This document shows positions 35,801 through 43,575 of a DNA stretch of 64,000 nucleotides, piece after piece; position 1 is the first letter of the stretch; each line of letters starts with the position of its first letter. The position numbers were made by a program, and so were the translations under genes. The notes beneath the pieces are model-generated. The model had not been told where the DNA came from and made no database searches. It worked only from the letters and a program-made list of their open reading frames with translations. Origin of the DNA: Bradyrhizobium sp. 164 (GTDB taxonomy: Bacteria > Pseudomonadota > Alphaproteobacteria > Rhizobiales > Xanthobacteraceae); assembly GCF_023073715.1 (NCBI RefSeq), contig NZ_JADPKA010000040.1, positions 1 through 64,000 on the forward strand. Reading direction: 5' to 3'.

Positions 35801-36586
35801 CTGAAGAATTCCGCTCTGTGCGGTCGCCTGGGGAGCAGCCTGGGATGGGTCCGGGCCCGCAGGCGCTGTGGCGAATGGCGGCGGCGGGACGCCATTGCGT
35901 GGGAATGTCGGCGGCAAGCCTGCCTCTTTCTTGGAGGCCACGCCGGTTGCCAGCGGCTTTGCGGTATCGCCGGCCGAGACCGTGACGGTGCCGTCAGGTG
36001 CGATGCGGATCGCGAGCTCGGCATCGACGAGATTGAGGCTTTCTGCGCGCAGGCGCCCCATGAGGAGACCCGTACCCGACAGCTTGACCTCGGCCTTCGG
36101 CGCACTGGCGACGATGGCGTGATCGCGGTCGCGGACGACGATGTCACGGATGCGGACGGCGATCCGGACCCGCCCCGCCCGCTCGATTTGGGTGCCGCCC
36201 ACCTCTACGGTGTTGCCGTGGCCGATATTGTCCTCGATGGCGGCTGCCAGCCACGGCGTTGCAATGTCGAGATTGATGGGACCGGCGCCGAGCCGCCACC
36301 ACAGCGTGCCGAAACAGCCGACGAAAATGACGACGAGGACGCCAACGACGACGGCCAGCCGCTTCAGCCAGCGGCCGCCGCCCAGCCAGCGACGCAAAGA
36401 TCCAAACCCGTCACCGAGGCGATGGAAACCCGAATTGGAACGCGATAACAGCCGGCGCGCGCGATGGCCCGCCGCCTCCTCCTGATCCGGATCCCAATCG
36501 GCGTCATCCCATTCCTGCGGCTGTGATTGACCGCCGCGCCGATCGAAGTCCCGCGTGTAATCCTGGGGCGACTTATTCCTTGCCAT
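32873..36586 (-). CDS. Large AsmA-like/DUF3971 protein (YhdP family)
   Basis: A 1237-residue protein with a cytoplasmic Asp/Glu/Arg-rich N-terminus (1-75), one membrane helix (about 77-97) and a long beta-rich periplasmic body typical of AsmA/TamB/YhdP bridge proteins, which move phospholipids between membranes. Near the C-terminus the segment GVVKGPMIGATIEGSIDYPGNQVCMSGTFVPMYG is a strong AsmA C-terminal signature. The start at 36586 (MARNKSPQDYTRDFDRRG) is supported by AGAGG just upstream. The frame is open to 36709, but this would add an unlikely N-terminus. It is divergent from the bcp-like gene. Confidence 0.88.
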   Translation of the reverse strand: MARNKSPQDYTRDFDRRGGQSQPQEWDDADWDPDQEEAAGHRARRLLSRSNSGFHRLGDGFGSLRRWLGGGRWLKRLAVVVGVLVVIFVGCFGTLWWRLGAGPINLDIATPWLAAAIEDNIGHGNTVEVGGTQIERAGRVRIAVRIRDIVVRDRDHAIVASAPKAEVKLSGTGLLMGRLRAESLNLVDAELAIRIAPDGTVTVSAGDTAKPLATGVASKKEAGLPPTFPRNGVPPPPFATAPAGPDPSQAAPQATAQSGILQGLDWLDSLSMTGLDGQNLNEIGLKNGNLIVDDQQRGSKWSFENITLSLRRPSSGGVALSLGEEGARPWMLRATIGPAENGVRSVDIRADKVSTSNILLALRVKDLTYTADLPLTGELKGELGRDGVPTYFRGKIAVGAGNIIDTDTPDYPMAIDSAEINVEWDANRRVLVAPFKILSGANRLTLLGHLEPPNGATNDWQLGFNGGSILLGGIDNEPPLVFNRIAIGFRFDTDHKRLLLTQADISNGEIGVAGTGAIDYSGEPRLTLGFAGTPMSASALKRMWPTLIVPELREWVIERIERGTLQRIEIGVNSPVKNLPRKGPPIPDDGLSVNIVAGGVAVRPVDGMPVVHDADLKARVTGRTATVNIGQGIADTPAGRKITISDFTFEVPDMAPKPSPSRTRFRVDGPVPAAAEMLSNDRLSDLSSTVVDPNTSKGTFSANIQLGMPVKGELTRADTTYAVTAELNGFAADKLVMNQKLEANNLKIIASNQGYQVKGDVKINGQAASLDYRKPAEGDADVRLQATLDDASRARLGFDLSPAVSGSLPIKLSGKIASGADQTTKLGVEADLTSVKLDNILPGWVKLPGKSGKASFKVVPAAQSTRFEDIVIEGGGASIKGSLEIDANGDLINANFPTYSPSDGDKASLKVERSQDGVVRGTMRGDVFDGRGFLKSAISGNSKDDAKNKLKNIDFDIDVKLGAVAGFNGEAMRSVDAKMSKRNGAVKAFTLSGKIGRDTPVAADLRGGRAQGSREVIYLQTNDAGALLRFTDTYTKAVGGQMVVAMEPPTSEPNTSREGLINVRDFTVKGEAQLERVAAGAPNGTGNGVSFSALRAEFTRQNGALTIRDGVVKGPMIGATIEGSIDYPGNQVCMSGTFVPMYGVNNIFGQIPLFGIFLGGGNNEGLIGVTYEVVGTPAAPVMRVNPISAMAPGLFRKIFEFNTGKQNSPFEEFQSQSNDGSTGSTRQLSSGCSLARR

Positions 36587-36877
36587 TGCCTCTCGATACA
36601 GGCGTCCATCGTCGGATTGAGCGCCGCCGGGACCGCAGCCGTCGACGGGGAGCGAAGGCCCCTGCGCCGGCAATGCCGCCGTACTTCGAATATTCCTGCT
36701 GTTCGTCATTTCGCCCCGGCAGCGCGTTCAACGAGCAGTGGGGTGGTGCGTGGAATTCCTTGTAACCATACTCCGGCGTCGTCAGACTTGCCCAGCCGAG
36801 GGCGCGATTCCGGCACACCGGACGAGAGCTGCAATACCGCTTTGGTTGACCTGCCGAAAGCGACGAAAGGAAGGCGT

Positions 36878-37558
36878 ATGTCCAAGAAATCCCAAAAGAA
36901 ATCGTCCAAAACGCCCTCCGGCAGTCCGACGGCTAAAAAGAAGACCCTGAAAACGCGGGCAGCGACTCAAACAAGGTCCGCGAAAACACAGCGGACGCCG
37001 GCGAGCAAATCAACCAAGACCGTAGCAAAAGCAGGATCGCATAAGGCCGCCTCGAAACAGTTAAATTCTTCCAAGTCGCCCGCGGCGGCGAAGGTCGCCT
37101 TGACCGAGGGCCAGAAGGCTCCGGCCTTCCGTCTGCCCCGCGACGGCGGCGATGTGGTCACGCTGGCGGACTATGCCGGGCAAAAGCTGGTGCTGTTCTT
37201 CTACCCCCGCGCCGACACGCCCGGTTGTACCAGGGAGGCCATCGACTTCACCCGGCTGGCGGACGCCTTCACGGCTGCCGGCACGGCCGTGCTCGGCATC
37301 TCCGCGGATCCGTTAAAGGCCCAGGAAAAGTTCCGCGACAAGCACAAGCTCACCATTCCACTCGTCTCGGACGAGACGCACGAGATGCTGGAGGCCTACG
37401 GCGCCTGGGGCGAAAAGTCCATGTATGGCAAGAGTTTCCTCGGAATTCTTCGCACCACGGTGCTGGTCGGGAGCGATGGCAAGGTGGCCCGGATCTGGCG
37501 CAAGGTCCGGGTCGACGGCCATGCCGATGAGGTCCTGGAAGCGGCAAGAAGTCTTTAA
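36878..37558 (+). CDS. bcp: Bcp-type peroxiredoxin with a lysine-rich N-terminal tail
   Basis: A 226-residue thiol peroxidase. Residues about 75-226 form the Bcp/PrxQ domain: GQKAPAFRLPRDGGD, FFYPRADTPGCTREAIDF with the peroxidatic cysteine, and ISADPLKAQEKF. The usual resolving cysteine five residues after the peroxidatic one is absent (Ile in that position), so it is probably a one-cysteine or atypical form. Residues 1-70 are a Lys/Ser/Thr/Ala-rich tail (SKKSQKKSSKT and onward) resembling histone H1, not usual for Bcp. The ATG at 36878 follows GAAAGGAAGG. Upstream frame extension is not supported. Confidence 0.88.
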   Translation: MSKKSQKKSSKTPSGSPTAKKKTLKTRAATQTRSAKTQRTPASKSTKTVAKAGSHKAASKQLNSSKSPAAAKVALTEGQKAPAFRLPRDGGDVVTLADYAGQKLVLFFYPRADTPGCTREAIDFTRLADAFTAAGTAVLGISADPLKAQEKFRDKHKLTIPLVSDETHEMLEAYGAWGEKSMYGKSFLGILRTTVLVGSDGKVARIWRKVRVDGHADEVLEAARSL

Positions 37559-37668
37559 CCAGTCCTTTAAATTCGAATGTTCCCGTTTCCGGAAAATTAA
37601 CCATGACCGGCCCAGATTGCTGCGGCAATTAGGCCGTACGGACTCATCCGACCGGCGCGGGAGTGCCG

Positions 37669-39036
37669 ATGTCGAAAAGTTCTGCCCAATACTCGCAGTA
37701 CCCCCAACATCATCCTCATCACCACGGACGGGCCTTCCATCGCCATCCAGCCGCCCCAGCGGCGGCGGTTGCGATTCCCCTTCCCGCGACCGACGACGCC
37801 TACACCATCGTCCATGCCGGCAAGCAAGTCCGCTTCGGACCCGTGGTGTTCTGGATCGTGGTCGGCACGGTCGTGCTGCTCGGACTGTGGTCGGCCGCCA
37901 CCGCCACCTACTTCGCCTTCCGCGACGACGTCCTGACCCGGCTGATCGCCCGCCAGGCCGAGATGCAGTACGCCTATGAAGACCGTATCGCCGAGCTGCG
38001 CGCCAAGGTTGACCGCACCACCAGCCGGCAGCTGCTCGACCAGGAGCAGTTCGATCAGAAGCTCGACCAGATCATGAATCGCCAGACGGCGCTGGAATCC
38101 CGGGCGACGGCGCTCGGCGCCATGCCCGACGTGACCGGGTCGATCCCGCGCTCGACACCGCAGCGTGGTGACGCCGGCCAGAACGCAACCCAGGGCACGC
38201 CGAAGCCGTCGCCGATCAGCGACACCGTGATCTTCGTGGCGCCGCCGGATCGCGAAGCGCGGCTCGAGTCGCGCGCGCCGACCGTCGCGGCGCCGCCGAC
38301 CAGCCAATTCGCCAAGAGCCAGGGCTTCGACAACGTCCTGGTCCGGCTCACGGCTTCGCTTGATCAGGTCGAGCGTCGCCAGATGGCGGCGCTCAACGCC
38401 GTTGAGGAAAGCATGGATTCACGCATGCGCCGGATGCGCGGCGTCGTCAGCGATCTCGGCCTCAGCCTCGCCACTCTCGAAGCCGCCGTACCGCGCACCG
38501 CAATGGGCGGGCCTTACGTACCCGTCAAATTGACGCCGAACGCCGGGCCGTTCGAGAAGCAGCTCTATCGCATCAACACCACGCGCTCCGAGTTGGACCG
38601 GCTCAATCGCACGCTGGCGCTGGTGCCTTATCGCAAGCCCGTCATTGGCGAGGTCGAGTTCACCTCCGGCTTCGGCGTGCGCAGCGATCCTTTCCTCGGC
38701 CGGCCCGCAATGCATACCGGGCTCGACTTCCGCGCCGCCACCGGCGATCCCGTTCGCGTCACCGCCAACGGCAAGGTGATTTCCGCCGGCTGGTCCGGCG
38801 GCTACGGCCGCATGGTCGAGGTCGATCACGGCAACGGGCTTTCGACCCGCTATGGCCATCTCTCCGAGATCAACGTCAGGATCGGCGAGGTCGTCAAGAT
38901 CGGCCAGGTGATCGGTCTCGTTGGTTCGACCGGCCGTTCCACCGGTCCGCATTTACACTATGAGACCCGCATCGAGGGCGAAGCGGTCGATCCGCAGAAG
39001 TTTCTGCGCGCCGGCGTGCGGCTCAGCGCGGGCTAA
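37669..39036 (+). CDS. M23 family peptidoglycan endopeptidase
   Basis: A 455-residue inner-membrane-anchored protein. The N-terminus is His/Pro-rich and cytoplasmic (residues 1-45), with one membrane helix (about 58-82), a coiled-coil (about 85-140) and a LytM/M23 peptidase domain (about 315-450). Zinc-ligand motifs are HTGLDF (HxxxD) near residue 350 and HLHYE near 430, so the catalytic site looks intact. The family cleaves peptide cross-links during cell division or growth. The ATG at 37669 has GGGAG upstream. A GTG two codons earlier is an alternative. Confidence 0.9.
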   Translation: MSKSSAQYSQYPQHHPHHHGRAFHRHPAAPAAAVAIPLPATDDAYTIVHAGKQVRFGPVVFWIVVGTVVLLGLWSAATATYFAFRDDVLTRLIARQAEMQYAYEDRIAELRAKVDRTTSRQLLDQEQFDQKLDQIMNRQTALESRATALGAMPDVTGSIPRSTPQRGDAGQNATQGTPKPSPISDTVIFVAPPDREARLESRAPTVAAPPTSQFAKSQGFDNVLVRLTASLDQVERRQMAALNAVEESMDSRMRRMRGVVSDLGLSLATLEAAVPRTAMGGPYVPVKLTPNAGPFEKQLYRINTTRSELDRLNRTLALVPYRKPVIGEVEFTSGFGVRSDPFLGRPAMHTGLDFRAATGDPVRVTANGKVISAGWSGGYGRMVEVDHGNGLSTRYGHLSEINVRIGEVVKIGQVIGLVGSTGRSTGPHLHYETRIEGEAVDPQKFLRAGVRLSAG

Positions 39037-39054
39037 CGCTGATACAGCGGCGGA

Positions 39055-40289
39055 TTACTGGCTGCGCTCGTGGCCGACCTCACCGGTGATGACGTCACCG
39101 AACAGCTCCCACGCCTGCCCGTTGAAGCGCATCAGCTGCATCTGCTCGATCGGGAAATAATCGTCGGGCGAGGTGTTGACCATGATGCCCGGCAGCATCA
39201 GGTCAGTGTGGAAATCCTTCAGGTTCGCAGCCTGCTTCATCACGTTCTCGCGGGTGAGATGGTCGCCGCACTGCTTCAGGACCTGGACCATCGCTTCGGC
39301 CTGGACGTAGCCATAGACATTGTTGGCGTTAGTCTTGTCGCCATCGGGATAATATTTGTCCATGAACGCGCGCCATTTCACCACAGCCGGATCCTTGTCC
39401 CAGGTCGGATCGGTCGGGTCTTTCAGATAGACTGTCGAGATGATGTCCTTGGAATAGTCCAGCCCGGCCGGCTTGAGCACCGAGGCAACCGAGGTCGCGG
39501 TGTTGGCCAGGAAGAACTTTGGCTTCCAGCCGAGTTCACCCACCTTCCGGATTGCCTGCGCCGACCCTTTTGGCGCGGCCCATGAGAAGAATATGTCCGC
39601 ACCGGAATCGTGAAGAGCAACGATCTGCGAGTCGATCGAGGGATCGCTGACTTCATAGGATTTGTCCGCGATGATCATGCTGGCCTTGTCGCCAAGCCCG
39701 TCCTTCAGTCCCTTGAACTGGTCCTTGCCGGCATCGTCGTTCTGCCAGAACACCGCGATCTTACTGTCGGGGAAATGATCGCGGATGTACTTTGCATAGA
39801 TCCGCCCCTCGCTCTGATAGTTGGGCTGGAAGCCCATGGTCCAGGGGAAATTTTTGGGATCGCCGAACTTGGTGCCACCGGAGGCCACGAAGAGCTGCGG
39901 CACTTTCTTGGCGTTCATGTATTTCATGATCGCGGAGTTCGAGGGCGTGCCGAGCGACTGGAAGATCAAGAGAACTCGTCGCTCTCGACGAGCTTGCGCG
40001 CCTGTTCGATCGCCTTCGGGGGCGAATAGGCGTCATCATAGCTGATGAAGTTGATCCTTCGCCCGTTGATGCCGCCTTGATCGTTGATCATCCTGAAAAA
40101 GGCGGCCTCGGTCTTGCCGATCACGCCATAGGAGGACGCCGGCCCGCTATAGGGCATGATGTTGCCGATCTTGATTTCGGTGTCGCTGGCGCCGGGGTCG
40201 TATTTTTTCTGCGCCGAGGCCGGTGTCGTGGCGAGCACTCCGGCAGCAAGCATGGCGAGGGCAGCAAGGTTGGTGCGACGACCCGGCAT
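39055..40289 (-). pseudogene. Branched-chain amino-acid ABC binding protein, frameshifted
   Basis: The first part (39966-40289) encodes a signal peptide and the N-terminus (MPGRRTNLAALAMLAAGVLATTPASAQKKYDPGASDTEIKIGNIMPYSGPASSYG) and stops after VESDEFS. The second part (39055-39969, in another frame, starting at a TTG overlapping the first stop) continues the same LivJ-type protein (IFQSLGTPSNSAIMKYMNAKKVPQLFVASGG and onward) to a normal C-terminus. The expected DNA is GACGAGGTTCTCTTG, but one G is missing. The missing base could be a true mutation or a sequencing error. No permease or ATPase genes are adjacent. Confidence 0.85.
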
Positions 40290-40399
40290 CGTTCTCTCCC
40301 CTGTATTTTTGTAGTCTTGTTATGCAGGGAGTGTCGCAAGGCGCCCTGCCGCTGGCAAGCGCCGGGATTTTCCGCAAGATGAAACGATAGAGCGGGAAC

Positions 40400-41311
40400 T
40401 TACGCGCCGCGGCGCAGCAGGCCGGGCACGCGTCCGTCGATCACCAGCAATGCGCTGCCGATGACGATGGCGCCGGCGATCTCGCGCGTGGAGATCGGCT
40501 CACCCAGCACCAGCCATCCCAGAAGGATCGCGGTGACGGGAATGAGCAGCGTCACCAGCATGACATTGCTCGCGCCCGAGCGCCGCACGATCTGAAAGAA
40601 GACGATGTAGGCGAGCGCCGTTGAAAGCGCGGCAAGACCAAGCACGGCGAGGCAGGTCGTCGGGCTCGGTAGCGGTAGCTGCCAGGGCCGCTCCACCGCG
40701 CCGGCGACGACCGCCATCATCACGGTGGATGCCATCAGTTGAAATGTCGCCGTTCCAAGCGGGTGCGTGTCCTTCAGCAACCGCCGCGCCGCGAGCGCCG
40801 CAAGACCATAGCTGAAGGCGCCGCCGAGGCAGAGCAGGATACCGAGTCCCGGCCCCGGCGTTGTCTCGAAACCCCCTCCGCGCAGGACGATCACGCCGGC
40901 AAGCCCCAGCGCCACCCCGACAATACGACGCATCTGCAAGGCCTCGTCGCCGGCCGCCGCCATCACCACCACAGTGAACAGCGGCGTGGTCGCGTTCAGG
41001 ATCGACGCCAGGCCGCTCGGAATGAAAGTCTGGCCGATCACAATGAGCGAGAACGGAATCACGTTGTTGAGCAGCCCGATCGCGACGAACGGTCTCCATC
41101 CCATCGTGCCCGAGGGGAAGCCGATCCCCTGCATACGGAGCAACGGTAGGAGAATGGCCGCGCCAAGCGCGACGCGCAGGAACACCAGCGTCAGCGGCGG
41201 CAATTCCCGTAAGCCCGCGCTGTTGAAGAAGAACGAGCCACCCCAGAGCACCGAGAGCACGGCGAGCAGCGACCAGTCGCGCGCATCGATGCGGTTGTCG
41301 TTCCGGGACAT
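40400..41311 (-). CDS. EamA/DMT family transporter
   Basis: A 303-residue protein with ten hydrophobic helices arranged as two EamA domains (about 10-140 and 155-290). SVLWGGSFFFNSAGLRELPPLTLVFLRV near residue 15 is the family signature. DMT transporters of this group export metabolites or amino acids. The substrate is not known. It stands alone between the frameshifted binding protein and the dehydrogenase gene, all on the minus strand. Confidence 0.88.
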   Translation of the reverse strand: MSRNDNRIDARDWSLLAVLSVLWGGSFFFNSAGLRELPPLTLVFLRVALGAAILLPLLRMQGIGFPSGTMGWRPFVAIGLLNNVIPFSLIVIGQTFIPSGLASILNATTPLFTVVVMAAAGDEALQMRRIVGVALGLAGVIVLRGGGFETTPGPGLGILLCLGGAFSYGLAALAARRLLKDTHPLGTATFQLMASTVMMAVVAGAVERPWQLPLPSPTTCLAVLGLAALSTALAYIVFFQIVRRSGASNVMLVTLLIPVTAILLGWLVLGEPISTREIAGAIVIGSALLVIDGRVPGLLRRGA

Positions 41312-41454
41312 GGCGTCTCAGCTTGGCGGCGAGCCTATTCCCTAGAACGGTGCGGTGGACAGTGCCACCCGATTTCCGACGAAGCCATGGTTTACAAAAC
41401 CGGCGCTCGGAATGAATGGAGCTGCCAAGGTGGCCCCATGTTGGGTGCACTTGG

Positions 41455-42336
41455 CTAGGAGGATGTCTTCGGCCGCGACACCAGTTCGATCATCCTGCCT
41501 TCATCATCGTCGGGCATCGTCGCTTTCGCCTGCGCGTAGGCCTCGACGGCGGCGCGCGCGACCAGCGGCTTGCTGGCCAGCAGGCTCTCCGCCAAATTCA
41601 CGGCATAAGCGGCATCCTTGTGCCGCAGCGCCGACGTGAAGGTCGCACCGCTGAAATCGCGGGCAACCATGCGCTTGGAGTGGCGCTGCACCTGCGGGCT
41701 TGCCGCGACGCCTGACAGAATCGACTCCAGCACCAGATTCATGTCGAGTCCGGCCTGCTCGGCGATGGCAAGGCCCTCGGCGAGGCCGGCGATCTGGATC
41801 GCGCCCATCAGATTGTTGATGAGCTTGTAGACCGTCCCGGTGCCGACCGCACCGAAATGGCGGATGGTCGAGCCGATTGGGTCGAGATAAGGCCGCGCGC
41901 GAGCGAGATCGGCCGGATCGGCGCCAGCCAAGAGTGTCAGCTTCCCGGCTGCGGCCGCATCGGGCAATCCGGTCACGGGGCAGTCGATGTAGATGAGGCC
42001 GCGCGCATTCAGCTCGCGGCCCATCTCGCGGGCATGGTCATAGGAGACGGTCGAGCATTCGATCGCGATGGTGCCTGCCTTCGCGGTCTTGGCAGCACCC
42101 TTGGGCCCAAGCCAGACCGCACGCGAGGCCTCGTCATCGGCAACCATGGTCACGACGGCGTCGGCATCGATCGCGGCGTCCTCAGGGGACGTTGCCCAAT
42201 GGGCGCCACGCGCGATCAGGTATTCGGCCTTGGACTTGGTACGATTCCACAACGTCACCGTGAAGCCGGCATCGAGATAGCGCCCGGCCATGCCATGGCC
42301 CATCCGTCCAAGCCCGATGAAGGCGACGCGGGGCAT
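41455..42336 (-). CDS. NAD(P)-dependent beta-hydroxyacid dehydrogenase family oxidoreductase
   Basis: A 293-residue protein of the 3-hydroxyisobutyrate dehydrogenase/6-phosphogluconate dehydrogenase superfamily. The dinucleotide loop is FIGLGRMGHGMAGRYLDAGFTVTLWNR (6-32), then the substrate-binding region DCPVTGLPDAAAAGKLTLLAG near residue 120 and the catalytic Lys in VYKLINNLMGAIQ near 170. It has the length and motif set of a beta-hydroxyacid dehydrogenase. The substrate is not evident. It begins two bases after the prfB stop codon, with the ribosome binding site inside prfB, so the two genes are coupled. Confidence 0.9.
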   Translation of the reverse strand: MPRVAFIGLGRMGHGMAGRYLDAGFTVTLWNRTKSKAEYLIARGAHWATSPEDAAIDADAVVTMVADDEASRAVWLGPKGAAKTAKAGTIAIECSTVSYDHAREMGRELNARGLIYIDCPVTGLPDAAAAGKLTLLAGADPADLARARPYLDPIGSTIRHFGAVGTGTVYKLINNLMGAIQIAGLAEGLAIAEQAGLDMNLVLESILSGVAASPQVQRHSKRMVARDFSGATFTSALRHKDAAYAVNLAESLLASKPLVARAAVEAYAQAKATMPDDDEGRMIELVSRPKTSS

Positions 42337-42338
42337 GA

Positions 42339-43470
42339 TCAGTCCACGTCCTCGATCTCGCCGGTGGTGGTGCCGAAGGCGCGCTGCGCCAGGGTCGCCG
42401 CCATGAACTCGTCGAGCTCGCCGTTCAGCACGCCCGAGGTGTCGGAGGTCTGCACACCCGTGCGCAGATCCTTCACCATCTGATAGGGCTGCAGCACGTA
42501 GGAGCGGATCTGGTGGCCCCAGCCAATGTCAGTCTTGGCGGCCTGGTCGGCGGCGGCCTTCTCCTCGCGCTTCTTCAGCTCGATCTCGTAGAGGCGCGCA
42601 CGCAGCATGTCCCAGGCCTGCGCCCGGTTCTTGTGCTGGGAGCGACCGGCCTGACAGACCACCGCGACACCGGTCGGAATATGCGTCAGGCGCACCGCGG
42701 ATTCGGTCTTGTTGACGTGCTGACCGCCGGCGCCCCCCGAACGCATTGTGTCGGTGCGGACGTCCGATTCCTTGATGTCGATCTTGATGCTGTCGTCGAT
42801 GACGGGGAACACCTGCACGCTCGAGAACGAGGTGTGCCGCCGCGCGTTGGAATCGAAAGGCGAGATGCGCACCAGGCGATGCACGCCAGCCTCGGTCTTC
42901 AGCCAGCCATAGGCGTTGTGGCCGGAGACCTGAATGGTCGCGGATTTGATGCCGGCCTCTTCACCCTCGGATTCTTCCAGCACCTCGACCTTGAAGCCGT
43001 GGGTTTCGGCCCAGCGCGTGTACATGCGCAAGAGCATCTGCGCCCAGTCCTGGCTCTCGGTGCCGCCGGCGCCGGCATGGACTTCGAGATAGGAATCGAA
43101 GCGGTCGGCCTCGCCCGACAGCAGCGCCTCGAGCTCGCGCCGCGCCACTTCCTTCTTCAGGTTCTTCAGCGCGGCTTCGGCCTCGGCGACCACGCCGTCA
43201 TCGCCCTCGGCCTCGCCGAGCTCGATCATGCCGATATCGTCTTCGAGCTCCTGCTCGACCTTGCCGATGCCCGACAACGCATCCTCGAGCGAGGTGCGCT
43301 CCTGCATCAGCTTCTGGGCTTTCTGGGGATCGTTCCAGAGGTTGGGATCTTCTGCGAGCTTGTTCAGCTCAGCGAGGCGCGCCGTCGATTTCTCGACGTC
43401 AAAGATGCCTCCTCAGCAGCCCGACTGACTGCTTGATCTCTTCTACCAACCGCTCGATTTCGGCGCGCAT
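42339..43470 (-). CDS. prfB: Peptide chain release factor 2, expressed by programmed frameshift
   Basis: A release factor for UAA and UGA codons. The first 23 codons run from ATG at 43470 to CTT (43402-43404), followed by an in-frame TGA (43401-43399). A +1 shift on this stop joins the main frame (GAC, 43400-43398). Total product about 376 residues. Main-frame hallmarks: the SPF tripeptide in [15 protein letters not shown], and the catalytic GGQ in [24 protein letters not shown]. Standard ORF calling starts the gene too late, at 43307. Followed after two bases by the dehydrogenase gene. Confidence 0.96.
43398..43413 (-). promoter_or_regulatory. Programmed +1 frameshift site of prfB
   Basis: On the minus strand AGGAGG-CAT-CTT-TGA-C: a Shine-Dalgarno-like AGGAGG three bases before CTT TGA C, the same arrangement as in Escherichia coli prfB. 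RF2 scarcity slows termination at the TGA and promotes the shift, so this is an autoregulatory site. Confidence 0.95.
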
Positions 43471-43575
43471 ATCGCTCTCTGATGTCGCGGAATTGTTCCG
43501 CTTACGATTGCAACGGGATGTAGCGGCGGCGGCGCCAAAGCGCAACCGCCCACCATCAAACGTCGGCGTTATCAG

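Noticed and set aside
36527..36877. Extended N-terminus of the Bcp-like gene in the same frame
   Set aside because: The region overlaps the divergent promoter gap and the start of the AsmA-like gene. A strong ribosome binding site precedes ATG 36878.
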